From NCBI GenBank assembly GCA_947846985.1, contig CANTUZ010000001.1, positions 2,666,001 through 2,730,000 of the forward strand: a stretch of DNA of 64,000 nt. Direction: 5' to 3'. Positions 47,269 to 61,000 of this stretch are shown one piece after another. The position numbers and the translations under genes are program-made. The DNA comes from Fratercula arctica (Eukaryota; Chordata; Aves; Charadriiformes; Alcidae). How positions within the stretch are numbered: the stretch's first letter is position 1; each line of letters begins with the position of its first letter. The notes beneath the pieces were generated by a model that had not been told where the DNA came from, did not search any database, and saw only the letters and a list, made by a program, of their open reading frames with translations.

Positions 47269-48930
47269 AACCCTTTTGGGAAGGATCTGATGCTAGGGAA
47301 AGGTGCCACTTACTGAGTAACTCGTTACTAAAGAACAGTAGAGGCTCTACCATTCTCTACCATTTCTAAACCACTGGGCTATATCTGTGATTATTTCTCT
47401 CTGCCTGGTGGCCAACCACCAAGGTTGGGCTTGTCAAATTTGTAGATCTGTTATAGTAAGTAGCCTGGGTTTTTATGTGCAGGTTTGGAAAAAAAAAAAA
47501 AACCAAGCCAAAAAACCCAGCTTTGACGTGTCAGTTTAGTTAAGGAGAAAGCCCAAGGGCTTTCAGGAGTCTACATTTAAAAGGTTTACTTTGAGGTCAA
47601 AGAGATATTTAAGAGAAATCACACTTATTTCCCCATAAAACCTCAGCCACCTGTTGCGGAGAGGACTCTTGAGCTTGGGTGTGCTGAGCAAGCTGCATAT
47701 GCTGGGTTCAAACCTGTGGGCTGAACAAGTGCTGGGTGGCAAAGATGCTTCTCCAGCTTTGGGAACAAAACCTTATTAAGCTGTGAAAAGAAACACGAAC
47801 AGCGTGTTGAAAGACGGAGCTAGACGAGACACGGAGCTGCCTCCGTGTTTTCACTCTAGAGGGATGCTGTGAAGCCAAACAGATTGAGGACCGAAGCGTA
47901 GGTGGTGTGTGAAGAAGGCACTTGCGTAATGTCACTGGAATAGAAATGTGTGCGTGATGCTCTTGCTTTCATCCCTGCGGCTGGGAGCAGGTGGTATCAG
48001 CTGCTTGCAAAAAAAGGGAAGGTTTTAACAGGTTTCAGTCAATACTAAATGAAACAAAAAAGGAGAAAAAGTGAAGTTCTCAAGGGCTTGGCAGAAGATT
48101 GAACAGCCAACAACTCCGTTTGAAAATGCCTAGAATCAGAGTTGATTCTACGTGATACTGGTAATATTGGGACAGTGTGTTGTGTTTTCTAGCCCAGTGA
48201 AAATGTTATCTCCCTCTTTTTAATACTACTGAGGAAGATCCAAGCTAAGGGATGAGGACTTTATTACCTAAAGTCTCACAGGCTACTCAGTAGCTTGCAA
48301 TTGCTGTGCTGCTAAAGAGAGAAAAAGGCATTCTTGGAAAGCAGCATGATCCAAAACCCCAACTTGCTGGAATATGTAGAATTGCTTAAAAAGCTAAAAG
48401 TTAATAGCCAGGATTAAAGAGAAAATGGTGATTTACAGCAGTTTGTCCAACATTGCTAGCTTGAGGGGTTTATGCTGGAAAAGATGTTTCCATCCTGACC
48501 AGCCGCACTCCTTCGGAGTTTATATGTTGGCTGTAAACCTCAGGCTGTTTCAAAACTTGGTAGAGCGATTAGTTTCTCTAATGGAAACATCCATTTAGAA
48601 AGGGAGGAAAAAAGGAAAATACTAAATTCTCCAGAGTCCTCTTTCCAAGCTGCTTCCAAACACAGCATGAGTGGTGGTCATTTTTTCCCAGGTGACTGGG
48701 TTGTACTTGGCCAAGCCAGGAGGCAGAGACATCTCTCCAAAACTTCTTTCCTGTATGGAAGCTGCTTGAGCACTTCCTTGCTTCTCTGCAGTGCCTTGAT
48801 GTATGGGAGAAAAATTGGCATGGCTTTGGTGAAGGAAATGCAACATCTCTGGGCTTTCAGGTTCCTGAAAAGTCTTTTTTTTTCACGTTGGCTAGTAAGC
48901 AATAGCTTGTTCTATTTGCTTCCTGTGTTT
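47269..48930. other. Single-copy non-coding sequence
   Basis: No gene recognised. An A13 run lies near 47489-47501. Confidence 0.6.
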
Positions 48931-49130
48931 TCATGGAATCAGGGAATGGTTTGGGTGGGAAGAGACCTTTAAAGGCCATCTAGTCCAACCCCCCTGCAAT
49001 AAGCAGGGACATCTTCAACTAGACCAGGTTGCTCAGAGCCCCGACCAACCTGGCCTGGAATGTTTCCAGGGATGGGGCATCTCCCACCTCTCTGGGCAAC
49101 CTGGGCCAGTGTCTCACCACCCTCATGGTA
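48931..49130 (-). mobile_element. CR1 LINE 3' fragment, CTGAGCAACCTGATCTAG subfamily
   Basis: In plus view it starts TCATGGAATCAGGGAATGG, then ATCTAGTCCAACCCCCCTGC, AACTAGACCAGGTTGCTCAG and GATGGGGCATCTCCCACC, and breaks off after ACCACCCTCATGG. It matches the 3' half of the 26815 copy in opposite orientation. Confidence 0.92.
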
Positions 49131-49729
49131 CTTGTAATACTTGGAGATGGCAGCTCTCAGCGCATGGGTATGCTCATCAATGTTCTTGCACAATGTGGTT
49201 GCCACCAGTGTGTCAGTGGCAGCTCTGGGCAGGAGGCAGCCTAGGACTGGTCACACTGGTCCTACTGGTGCAATGGGCAACATAGTCCAGCTGTGTTTTC
49301 TGTGGAACATGACCATGTTTTGCCTTGATTGATGAGACAAGGAAATTAAGGCTCACAAGCATGTGTCGAGAGCTATGGGGCCCCAGTGTTCCCAATTCAT
49401 GCTCAAAATGAGTTAAATGACTTTGGCTCAGCTTCTTCTCTTCTGTGAGAATGTTCTTCCTCTAACTGAACTCAGCTTAGAAAACATGGATTCTGGCTGC
49501 CTTGTAAGGGCAGATTTTGGGTGCTGAGAGCTAGGTGCTCCTCTGAGCTCAAGTGGGTTTGTAAGCCTGGCTCTGATCAAGCAGTCTGCAGAACAGAAAA
49601 TGTTCCTCTGTAATTTGCTGTCAAGCAATTTCTGAGAACTCATAGGAATGCTAAGCCTGGGTTTTGGGTCAGAGTCTTATGTTCCTTGAAGAAAGTGATT
49701 TATGTATGTGAATATAAAATTAGAGAATA

Positions 49730-49800
49730 AATAGTTCAGCTTGAGAGGGAGCTCAGGAGGTCATCTAGCCCAATCACTTGCTGAGGTCAGTGATGAAATC
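49730..49800 (-). mobile_element. Possible degraded old CR1 3' fragment
   Basis: The plus strand reads GAGCTCAGGAGGTCATCTAG then CCCAATCACTTGCTGAGGTCAG, resembling the ancient avian CR1 terminus that reads roughly CTCAGGAGGTCATCTAGTCC. Only about 70 bases can be followed. Confidence 0.35.
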
Positions 49801-51254
49801 ATCTGAAGAGTAACTTGATCAAATAACCCTGACAGCGGAATCTTGTGGGTTGCCAGAGCCTGGTATGATGTTGCAGGATGCGTAGGCTGGCTCCAAAAGC
49901 CCTGCTAGATGAGCAAGACCCGCCACAACCCCACTTTGTATCACACAGAAAAGTGTGAGGCAAGGGTCTCTGTCTGCTATGGTCTTGATGAATCTACAAT
50001 TCACAACAAAACTAAAAAAAAAAAAGTTAAAGTCAAGTGTTCTTTGAATTGGCTAGAAAAGGAGAAGTTTTCTAGCAGTTGCTTAAATTTCTTTTGGCCT
50101 GCTTTTAAATAAAAGTAGTAAATTCAATGGTTCACCTGTAAAGGGCAGAAAGAATATGCAGAGTTTGACTCATGTCTCTCACTTGACGTCTATGGGCTTA
50201 GAAGAGCCAAGGAAGGTAACTAGTTTAACTCAATTAGCTTTAGTGGGTGCAGAGATTGGAATTACTTTTTTCACGAATTGGGCGTCTTCTGTCTCATCTG
50301 CCCTTGGGACTTCTTGATAAGCTTCTTGCTGACTTGAGGATGCATGTATTTTTTTTCTCCCCAGTTTGGCTGGCTCAAGAGCTTATGAAACTAGGTTTAC
50401 ATGACAGCCGAGCTGTGGTTTAACCATGTTGGAAAAGGTGAGACGCTATAGGTGGTGTTTCGCAGTCATTCCATTCAGCGCCTTTTCAGGAGAAACAGTC
50501 ACTGATGAGGAGAGTGCTCTGTGGTCTAATACCTGAAATACTTTAATTTGGGGGAGCTACATGGTTTGTTTTACATCTCTGAAATGAGTAGTTTCAGTAA
50601 GGCTGGGGCTGATAGAGGCCTGGAAGGTGTGCTAGTAATGCTAGAATTCAGCTCAGAGAAGAAAGTGCTGCTTTTTCCATTGTAACCCAGAAGGACTCTT
50701 ACGTAACTGTTCTTAAACCAGCCTAAGAGGTAGCAGAGATGGGTGGGGGGGGGAAATAAAACTCTAGTCAAACATATTGCTGATAAGCCCACAGAATCAA
50801 AAAATAGGATGATGGTACTGGGAATGAAGAAGGAGCTGTTGGAGGGAAACGTCTGCTGGAGATTGACAGAGAAATTCAAACGACCATGAAATCAACCATG
50901 AGCCACGTGGACTTGCTATCGCGCATCAGCTGGACTGTAATCTTGATGTTAAGATACCCGTGTTGGTTTATAAATTGTGTCCTAGCTGGGAAAACAAAGT
51001 CTTCTAGTTCTGGCAAACATTGTGGATACTCTTGTATCTCCTGTGCCTTACCTAGACCATGACGCCCGCATCCCATGGATGCAGGGGAAATTGGAGGTCG
51101 GAAACTCCTGCAGTGATGAAGCAGGCTGAGCGTTAGTGCCAAATTCCCTTTTTTTTTTTCAGTTGAAAATAGTTCTTAAGACACGCGGAAGCAGCTAGAT
51201 CCCCAGGCTTGGGAACAAAGACATCAAGCACGCTTAATTTTCTTTTTTCTCCCA

Positions 51255-51270
51255 TTTCTTTCTTTCTTTC
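51255..51270 (+). repeat. CTTT microsatellite, short
   Basis: About four copies of CTTT inside a longer pyrimidine-rich tract. Confidence 0.75.
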
Positions 51271-52426
51271 TCTTCTTGATGGTAGATTAACCTGCTGACT
51301 TGTTATGCCAGTGCAGATCCTTCTGCCTTGTGCTTTCAATGAGCCCTTGAGAGCTAGCAGGATCCTGGCCACTTTTACACCTGGAGTTATTGTGTTAGGC
51401 CCTATAAACACCTTGTAAGGACTGGGAAAAGTGATTTACCTTGGGAATTTCTTACCCGGGAATACTTTGAGGGGAAGGTTTGTTGGCTTGGAGGGTGCTT
51501 GAGGGGGACTTTCTGAACTTAGTACAAACAATGGTCTCCAAATATTATTGTTCTTGTGTTGTGTTTTTTTTTTTTTATTCCCTGCCCCTCAGGTAGTTCT
51601 TTACCCTGTTAATGATGGGTATTTTATGTTACAACCTTGTGAAAATCTGAATAAATTCTTTGCTAAATGCAGTCTTTTTTTTTTTTCCTGATGTGCATTT
51701 TCCCATTAATGGCTTGAAGCTTGAGTGGTGAGTTGGGATTCTTCCTCCTCCTCTTCCTCACTGTGTAAATAAATGCTCCTTTCCCTGTTACTCTGTCCTT
51801 GCACCATCAGGCACAGCCTCCCCAGTGTTTACACCTCTGATTTCCTAATTTCTGAATTCCATCTTCCTCTTCTCTTCTCCAGTCTGACCAGTTACCCAGC
51901 TGAGAAATGCTCTCTGCAGCCTTCCACTACAGTCTCTCATATGGCAAAGAGATAAATACTCTCCTTCTCTTTTCTACTCCCATATATATTTCTCTAGTCT
52001 GGAAGTTACCATTTCTTCATGAAAAAAACCTCCAGTTTTAATTTTCTTTGCTTCTTGGCCAGCTCTCTTCCTTTGGAATTAAGAGTCTTCCAGTTTATGA
52101 ATTCTGGGTGCTGGTGGCTTTGAACTCGGGTGTGCTTATCCGGGGAACAGCAATTTTTATGTTGCTTTGCCCTTGAGTTTTAGTAATATGTAAGAACTAT
52201 TCCAACAAAAAGAAAGGTGTTGCAGATGGTCTTTTTTTTTGTTTGGTTTGGGTTTTTTGGTTTGCTTCTAGTGCTTATAAAACCTGATCCTGAAATTTCT
52301 TGTTGAATTCACACTTGCAGTAACACTGTTTTGGGTACTTGTTGCTTTCTCTTAATTTGATGCATATACCAGTATTTTTTCAGGACCTTTTCAGTATGTT
52401 CAAGAGGGTGGCAGAAACTGGGATGC

Positions 52427-52444
52427 CCATCCATCCATCCATCC
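52427..52444 (+). repeat. CCAT microsatellite, 4.5 copies
   Basis: An uninterrupted CCAT run. It is short, with no flanking element. Confidence 0.85.
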
Positions 52445-53106
52445 AAGTTATTTAATGTGAGATGTTCTCAATGTTTTACTTTTTCACAACAAAAAAAGTT
52501 GACCCAAGAGTAAAGGAGGTCTAGTTTCTTTGGGACTTATTTCAAATCTTTAATCTTCCCACTTCCATCCTTTCATGTCTTCAGCTGTATGTGCTGACAA
52601 GTCTTTGACAGTGGGCTGAACTAGAAGGGCTCTTCTTCTGGGGGGGGAGGTTCATTTGATCTTTTCCCACCTGGCAGCGACTCCTGTTGGAGAGCTTGCC
52701 AGCGCGTAACCACTTCGTGGGCTGGAAGAGGCTGATGCTCCAGGGCACTGCTGCTTGGGGAGGGAAGGAAGGGTAGGGGAGAACAGGAAGCGAGACACTT
52801 ACAAAATCACACTGTTTTTCTCAGGAAAATGAGCTGAAAGTAAAGATATTTTTAGCTCTTGGCTAGTAGAAGGAAATCTGCCTGTTTTCTGCAGGCAGTA
52901 GCTTCCCTCGATGTTCCTATCGAGACAGGCTCTTAATCTGAATTGACTGCAGATGAAAACCCGAAGTGGCTTACTAGAAGTGAAGTAGGCTGAATTGAAA
53001 GCCATTTAATCCTGGAAATGCCGTGTTTGTGTGCAGCTGGCTTGCCCTTTCAAGTTACATAGGCTAAATTTCCTGGGAACCTCTTAATAAATAAACCCTG
53101 GGGGAA

Positions 53107-53154
53107 GTGTGTGTGTGTGAGAATAATAAAAAAAAAAAAAAAAAAAAAATTTTT
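53107..53154 (+). repeat. Compound simple repeat: GT6, A22, T5
   Basis: Six GT units, a short AT-rich joint with AATAATAAA, 22 A (53128-53149) and five T. This is the longest homopolymer in the window. An AATAAATAAA sequence lies about 35 bases upstream of the A run, but no gene-like body precedes it. Confidence 0.9.
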
Positions 53155-55540
53155 CTGTGGGAGTTCTGTGCTCTGGAAAGTCCTCCTCTGCTTTCCTGGG
53201 ATGTGGCTGCTTTTTGGGCTGTATTCCAGATGTGTGAGGTGCCTGACCCATCTGGGTAGGTGGTTCTATCTTCAGAGCAAGCATAGCTTTGAGGACTAGC
53301 ATGTGTTTCTCTTGTGTCCTTGCTGCTTGCGTAAGGGTGGTTCATCAAAAGATGTGCAGGAAGTCTTTTTTATTCTTTTTTTTTTTTTCTTGTCTGGTGC
53401 TGAAAGGTCTGCCTTGAGGAGCGTCGTTTTCTTTGTGGTGACATCTATGCCTTTCTAGGTAGGAAAGGAAAGGTCATCTTGTTGAATGAACACATGTTAC
53501 CTCGTGGTCAGTCTTATTAGCACTGCCTGAATGTTTGCATGACCGATCTTTAGTCTGTGATGCTGAGCACTCTGCCCTGGTAAAAATCTGTGTACTTTTT
53601 AATTTCACTACAGCAATATCACAGAGCCACTTAAGAAAAACGAACTTTCAGCCTTTTTCTGAGGCCTTTTCCTAGAAAGCTTAGTGTTTCACAAGGGAGG
53701 GAAGAGAAGTACTGGTGCTGTTGCATCCTGGCCTCTGGGCTCCTGTGGGACTCGCTGCTCCAGATGTTTGGATGAGCTGCTCTGGGCTGGAAGCAATTCC
53801 CACCAAACTACATAGCTACGTATTAATGGACCACTTGGGGTCTTCCCTCAAACCCATGTTCTCTGTAGCATGAGGCTGAGGATCATAAGCAAGGACCTCA
53901 GTGGGCATTAGCGCTTTGAAGCACAGCAGATGGAGTGCTTTGTGCCAGCATCCCAGACCCCATGGCTCATCATAACCTGGCCACGGTTTGCTCTGGGTAT
54001 CTTTGATGGACATCAATCGCCTGCTGGCTGTGAGTGAGGAGGGGGAAGGATGTAGAAGTGGCTGTAAGGATGGGCAGCAATGTTCAGCATTTCACAAGTT
54101 ACAAGGTACCCCTATTCTTTATGATTTACTGGATACCCAAATAACTCCTGTTTAGCTTTGCATAGGGTTTCACTGGAGGTGGGGTGGAGGGAAGACAGCT
54201 GCCTTGCTGTGAAGACAGTTTGCAGATGTCATTGTTTCACTCTAATTATGATTATCTTGGACATGCCAGTTTGCTCATCACTGTTGATAATGGTGATGCC
54301 ATTGGTAACTGTCTGGAAGAGTGTCAGTGATGCTGGGGAGGGTGCTGGAGTGGACTGGGTTAATGCTTGTTGTATTAAAAGTCCTCAAAAATGATTGAAA
54401 GCCCTTTGACTAATAGGTCTTGGATTTGCATCAGTAAATGAGTTTGTGAATCCCTCATGACATGTCCTTTCCATAAGGAAAACAAGATAGTAGCTGATGT
54501 AACTGGCAGATGGAGTTCTGTTTTTTGTTTTTATTAGAACAGGACTCTCCAGGCATGGGTTGGAAATGACTGTGAGTCTCCTCTGTTAACTCTGGGAGTC
54601 ACCCTGTGGCTGGAGGGGCGGTTTCCTTCCCGACTTCACCCTCGCTTCTCTTCCCTTGATGTGTCATTTCTAATGTTGGAGTTGGAATGACCTTGACCAG
54701 CATCTTGAGATGCTCTTTGGAAAGCGAGGAGCGTTTGAGAACATCGCAACCGCTTGCCAAGTCAATTGAGAAAATTCCCTTCTGAAAGATTTATGCTTCT
54801 GCAAGCAGTAAAATCGTTGTGTCCTTATTCATGTCTTCCTAAAGATCAACTCATGGGTTTTGAAAGAATACGCACATCAGTAGTTAAGAAAATATTTACC
54901 TGGCGCTGAGTAACTGTGGTGGCGTGGTTGTAACCTGTCTTTTGTTACCCACTTGTTTCCTTAGATGCGATTTTCATTCGCCATGCAGTGTCTAGGTTGA
55001 GCTTGTAAACCCTCTGGGAGGCAAACTGTCACTCCTGTCTCCTCGCATTGAACAGAGTGATTTATACCGAACTGGAAAGGATTCAGTAATAACTGGAAAG
55101 AAGCTGTAGGAGTGTGAGGCAAACCTGTGCTTTATTGAGCATCTTTGAAACAGAAGAGGGATGTTAGCCCTTGCTCTGCCAGAAGCCAAAATATCAAAGG
55201 AGGGAGGGAGGGGATGGGGTGTGTGAATATCTCATTTTTCTGATACTGTTTTTGTTTCCATGTTTTTCAAGTGAGCAGAAAGCTGTAGTGGAGGTGATGA
55301 AATGGAAACAGCCAATTGGGCGAGTCTGCCCTGACAACTCATCAGAAGGGGATTATCTTATCACGGATGGAATAGCTGTGGGGGGCTACACGTTAAATTC
55401 AGAGTTGCTCTATGAGAAAGGCTTCCAGAATGTGCTGTAGCTGCTTGCTTGAAAAACCTGCATGTGCATTCTGGAAGTTGAAGCTCCTGTTGGGCCTAGC
55501 ACTCAATATTTCATTTAATCTTGGATCCATTTGCTTACTC

Positions 55541-55715
55541 GGACGGGAGGGGACCTCAGAAGGGCTCTGCTCCATCTTACCCTGCTCAAAGCAAGGTCAG
55601 CGCTGAGCTCAGGCCAGGTTACTCAGAGATTTGTCCAAACAGGGCTTGAAAACCTCCAAGGATGGACCTTGTACAACAGTTCAGAGATACCTCTAGCACT
55701 GAGAGTCTTCCTGAG
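55541..55715 (-). mobile_element. Old CR1 LINE fragment
   Basis: The plus strand holds GGGGACCTCAGAAGGGCTCTG, CTGCTCAAAGCAAGGTCAGC, GGCCAGGTTACTCAGAG and GGCTTGAAAACCTCCAAGGATGG in CR1 order. The differences from other copies and many small changes indicate an older subfamily. Faint CR1-like sequence may continue to about 56090 (around CTGGGCTTCATCAGTTTGC) but cannot be followed with confidence. Confidence 0.8.
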
Positions 55716-57540
55716 TCAGTAGTGGTATCTTCAGGCTTGAGAGATGTGGTGCACGTGTCTGCCATGAAACTTTCAAACTGCTTTCAGAGCTCACACCACA
55801 TTTGGCATTCCCAAGCATGAGACAGCAGCTCCCATTGTTTCTTCATATCACATGCATTGATGCTCTTGTTTTTGCTGGGAACTTTGGTATTTCCCACCCC
55901 ATGCCTATATTATAAAGATCAGTCAACAATCCTCCTACGTTCATCTCCTAATCTAGGCTGACTTTGCTTGTTGAACTCTCCTGGGCTTCATCAGTTTGCT
56001 TGTGGCTTTTTAGAGTGCTCTGTCCAAAAGTGAATACCTAGAAGCCCTTTCCAGTGTCCAATGGTCTGTCTTGATTGCTCCAAATCAGTCTGGTTGCAAT
56101 GAGAAGGAAACAAGAAGTGCTAGCGCCAGAAGCTCTCCAAAATCAGGGAGACAGAGTTGATTTCTTGTGAGTCTTTCACGTCACCGAATCCTGCTGACTG
56201 TCTTCTCTTTTGATTACTTTGGCCACAGCACATCCAGTGTGTTTGTAGTGGGAAGGAGTTTGAGCGATTAGAGCCTTATCAAATTAATTTATGCGCCCTT
56301 GGCGTAGGAAGCCAAAACAGTATCCGGCTTGTAGAACAAGGGAGCTACAGAGGAGCAGCTAACCGCTATGGAGCAGTGAATGTTTGCTTTGGAAATGGAA
56401 GCAAGAATGACATCTTGGAAGGCGTGGAGGGATTAGCTCTTGTGCGTGCAGCTCTTGTTGCCGATGTGACGGGTGAGGGTACTTCAGTGCTGTGCCACAC
56501 GTGTTGGTTGCGTGCGGAATGGAAGGCAAGGAGCAGCGAGTACGTGAAAGCCAGTTTGCTCCTTCGCTAATTTAGCTTCTCTGCTGCTTAAGAACATTTT
56601 TTGAAGGATGTTTCTTGCAGCCGTATGGAAGGAATCAATCATAGGAAATAAAGAGCTTGTAATCCATTTAACTAGGACTTTCCACCTCTCATTAAGCCAG
56701 AGACATTCATGCTTAATTCTCTGGATAGCAGTCGCACAGCAGATGTGCAGAGTATTGATTGTAAAATGAATCTTGCGGGGGTTCTTTTTTTTTCCCCTTA
56801 CTGTTTCAATTAAAGTGCGTGCAGTGGGTGTGGAGGAATTTTGCTCATTCTCAGATGAGTGCTATTGGCATGGTTCATGCAGTCCTCTTCTTTTCCTGCT
56901 GGCTTGAACCAAACTTTTCAACAGTGCAGCAGGGGACGTGTCTTAAGGAAAGCAGACAACAAGCCCTCTACAGCAATGTGTTGGACAGGCTGCTTCTTTC
57001 GCTGCTAACACCTTCCAGAAAAGATTAAATAGCCCCTTGGAGGGCCAGCTAATGCAACACACGTGCAATTACGGCGAACTCTTCAGGGGTGTGTGTAGGA
57101 AAGGGTAATCGGGGAGGGGGGAGAAAAGCTTGTCTGTAAAGGAAACTGCTTGTCAGGGTGTGCATGTTCAAAACCAGTTCTGTTTCCACTTAATTCCTCA
57201 GCAAAAACACGTACTGAGAAATGGATAAGGCTTGATGTAAACTTTTGTTTTGCAGCTTAGCGAAGATGGCAAAACTCCTGGAGTCTGTGGAGAGAAAAAA
57301 TATTATGCAATCGTTTTAATTTCTTAAATATATTTTAATTCCTTGTCTGCGCTTGAGCCCCTTTAGACTTTTCTTCAACACCTAGCTGTGCTTTGCTAGG
57401 TCTTGTTGTCTTCTTCCACTGATGGCTCTTCCTCTCTTCTCTCACCTTGACTGTTTTTGTGCCCAGGTTGAACACGGGGTGTCCTATTCAAGACACAGCC
57501 TCCCTCCCCTTCCAACTTCTCCCAGATCTATTCAGTGCTT
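55716..57540. other. Single-copy non-coding sequence, possibly old CR1 at its left end
   Basis: No gene recognised. The first 350 bases may be a decayed extension of the CR1 copy just before it. Confidence 0.55.
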
Positions 57541-58058
57541 TCACAGAATCCCAGGATGATAGGGATTGGAAGGGACCTCTAGAGATCACCCAGTCCAACC
57601 CCCTGCCAGAGCAGAGTCACCCAGAGCAGGTGGCACAGGAACACCTCCAGGCGGGTTTTGACTGTCTCCAGAGATGGAGACTCCACCACCTCTCTGGGCA
57701 GCCTGTGCCAGGGCTCTGCCACCCTCACAGGAAGGAAGTTCCTCCTCATGTTTAGGTGGAACTTCCTATGTTCACGTTTTTGTCCCTTGTCCTGTCACTG
57801 GGCACCACTGAGAAGAGCCTGGCCCCATCCTCCTGACACCCACCCTTTAAGTATTTATAAGCATTGATAAGATCCCCCCTCAGTGTTTTGTGGTGTGGTT
57901 TTTTTTTTTCTTTTTTTTCCCCAGAGTGAAAAGACCCAGATCCCTCAGCCTTTCTTCCTAAGAGAGGTGTTCCAGTCCCCTCAGCATCTTGGTAGCCCTT
58001 TGCTGTCCCCTCTCCAGCAGTTTCCTGTCCTTCAGGAACCGGGGAGCCCAGAACTTCC
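57541..58058 (-). mobile_element. CR1 LINE 3' fragment with internal T-rich insertion
   Basis: Minus-strand copy, in plus view TCACAGAATCCCAGGATGAT to CGGGGAGCCCAGAACTTCC. It follows the 14622 copy block for block but carries roughly 25 extra bases near 57885-57920, GT-rich then T-rich, between CCCCTCAGT and CCCAGAGTGAAAAG. The insertion makes this the clearest internal length difference between two copies of one subfamily here. Confidence 0.93.
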
Positions 58059-61000
58059 CTGCCATGTCTCTTTGGTGTTGTGGCTCAGAAACCTCCTCTT
58101 CTATGTCTTCTGCCAAGATCAATGGCCACTTCTGGTGCTGTCTGGGTCCTTGTGTTGTCTCAGCCCAGCTTAACTGTTGAGCTGGTATTTTGTGGGGTTT
58201 TTTTAACTGTTGAACTGCTGTGTTCTTGTGTAGACCTGAATATTTCTGGCATGCTGTCCCAAGGTGACTCCATGAGGCATGGTGCCAAGGCAGTGCTTGC
58301 TGCTGCTCCAAAGAGATGTGCTGTGTTGACTTTTAGTGTGATCTGCATGTCTTCCTCCCTGGTAGACCTGATGGTCTGAGACCAGACATGTACTGGAGTT
58401 ACTGTACCTACATGTGTCTGGGGAAGTCACAGGGTGCATTTTGTGCGCATTTAGGACCGTGCCTAGGAAAAGCTCTCTGCATCCAACCTGTGGTTGGTGC
58501 TGGCTGTAACCTGGAGGTTCCTCCCTGTGGTCTCCCCACTATTTATCAGCAGTGGGATTAATGGTTGGCTGTTGTAACATGGAAACTCCCAACTGCCTCC
58601 TGGATGCTGCCCTCCCTCTTCTCAAACACCACCATCCCTGCTAGCTGGAATACTGCTTGAATGCAGGAAAACTCTAGCAAAGTGACTGGTATATCTTCTG
58701 GTTGATCTGGCTAAGGGTTTTGGAGCCCTCATAATGAGCAGCACTAGGATGTCCTCATCACTCTTATGATTTAACCCATCAGCACCTCCTGGTGCCTGGC
58801 TGAACTTTTCAATGTGTCAAGCCCATCTTTCTGAGGGACAAAAAAAGCACACTGTGATCTCTTTTTATTTGGTCTTCCTGGATGCCACCAAGCAGCTCCT
58901 TCAAGGCGATACTGGGAAGGCCCTCTTGGAAAGTCTAGTTGGCTTGTTCTTGGACAGTAAAACAAACTTGGTGTCTGCTAAAGTCCACTGATTTCCTGCC
59001 AGCTTCTAGCTTGGTAGTTGGCAGAGTATTGGCTTAGTAGAGTTGGGGTATATTCTCTCACAGTATAAAGGTTGTACAGTGGTTGGACTGCCCATAAAAT
59101 TGCTTGCACTTCTAATCTTGGTCAGTGACCCTGATGCAGGACAGACTCCTGGATTTTCCAAGCCAGAAAGCACTGTGTATAGGGCTAACTAACTCCTTGG
59201 CATGGGAATTCAGGGTGTTGCTGTTACTGCTTTTATCAATCTTTCTACTCCCTTTCAGCTTTGCTTACAACTGAATTCATCATTATTCCATAGCTGTAAC
59301 ATAAGTGTTTCTGTGCCTGCTGAACACTATCTTGCCTGACGTTTGCTGGCCTTCCTTGTCAAGCACAGAAGATGTCCTCCTATGGGCACCCCAACTTGGG
59401 CCTCCCTTATGACATAGACTCGGAGAGAGGAAAGCGGACTTTTGACAGATCCATCAACTACCCTGGGGTGGGATCAGCTCTATCCATGTCACCTAATGCA
59501 TTTTTCTAGCTTGTTTGGGTACTTTCAACACTCCCCGAACCATCTCTCTCTGGAGTGGCTAACAGTTGACTTTCTCTGCCAGGAAGAATGGGGTTTTATA
59601 CTTCTTGGGCTGCTTAAAACTTCTCTTTGCTACTTCTAAAAGCCAAGAACCTCATTAGACTTGCAGATGTGAGAAATTCATAAGTTGCTGCCCTCTTTCC
59701 ACCAGTGCCGAGAAGAACAAACTCTTTTCATACTTGGGTTGCCAGGAAGTCTTTGGCAGAGGGGGACCAAGAGTATCCCATGTTTTCCCTTAATGCAAAG
59801 TCCTCATATCCCAGCTATGTTTTGCCTGCTCCTTCTAGCATCTTCAAAACCTGTTTCTGGTTTCACCTGATTTTTTCGATTTATTTGTTTTTAAGCATAG
59901 CGGAGGTGTGGGACACAAGGCTCACAGGGCTTCTTAAAAATAAGGAATAACATAGAGGAGATATTAGCCAAACAAGGCAAAAAGGAAACTGTGTTTTGAG
60001 GTCTCTCTTGGTGACCCACAGAGGTTTATTGCGCAGGAACTACCTCCTTGGCAGGAAAAGCCTTCTGCAGGGTTCATGTTTCGGCCACTCGGATCTCGCC
60101 ATGAAGCAGAGGCTTGAGAAGATGGTCTCTGCATTAGCCTGCTCTCAGAGCTGTTATGCTTTAGAAAATCAACCAATAAACATCAAAGCAAGCAACATGT
60201 ACTCTTTGGACTTTTATAACTAGGGAAGCCTTGGAGGTGTTGGATGTCTTATTTATCACCTGTTCATATCTGAAGTCACTTTAGTCTCCTTTGTGCAGAA
60301 ATCTTTGGTCTGTGTTACGTCTTTTTTTCTCTGATTCTGGAGATGTGTCTAGGCAACACAGCATCCCAGGTGAACGTGTCAAGTGTCCTCACCACTCTTC
60401 TGTCTACATCCGACTTTTTGGTTTTCTAATTTCTGTGCATGAAGGAGAACTCATGAGCTTGTTGGACTGGTTTCTAGTGAAAAGTCACTTAGAAACCAGG
60501 TGGGCACAGCTCATGGGGCTCCTTGCATGTATTTGTCAACTCTCATCTGTTATCAGCTTGGTCTCCATTCCTGCATATCTGTCTAAGAGGAATCTGAACT
60601 GACCGTGGCTTGTTTGTGCCGGTCCATCCCTAGTGGTCTTTGCCAAGGCAAAGAAAGTAACTTCGTTTTTGTCTTGGACATCATAGTTGGCACCTGGGGT
60701 TATTGCAGAACCTTATTCCTGCTGTCTTTTGAGCATGTACAGATGCAAACTGCTATTTAGGTGAAAATCGAACGAATTGGGGGAATTCTCTTACTGAGAC
60801 CAAGTTTGCTACATGCTGTGATCCATCTCCTTGAGGACATGCTGGTAGGGACAGGCTCTGCCGTGACGTGCCGGTGCAGGTACAACCTGAAGTCAGACAA
60901 TGTGTGACCACCACTGCTGTCACAGATGAAAATGTGGCGCAGTCCTACTAATATTAAAAAGGTCTCTGTAACTGGCGTTGGTTGTTTCTCAGCTTGTGGG

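Larger units (their letters stand above)
49131..55540. other. Single-copy non-coding sequence, T-rich in part
   Basis: No exon could be supported in 6.4 kb apart from a possible old CR1 scrap at 49730-49800. There are T runs near 51152, 51566, 51673 and 53369, a CTTT run at 51255-51270, a CCAT run at 52427-52444 and a compound GT/A/T tract at 53107-53154. Confidence 0.55.

Noticed and set aside
53080..53154. AATAAATAAA plus A22 as the tail of a processed pseudogene
   Set aside because: A GT run separates signal and tail, there is no gene-like body or flanking duplication, and bird CR1 rarely makes poly-A retrocopies.
55171..55440. An 89-codon frame after a fair acceptor-like tract ending near 55270
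   Set aside because: There is no donor, no polyadenylation signal close behind and no recognised protein; the composition is unremarkable.
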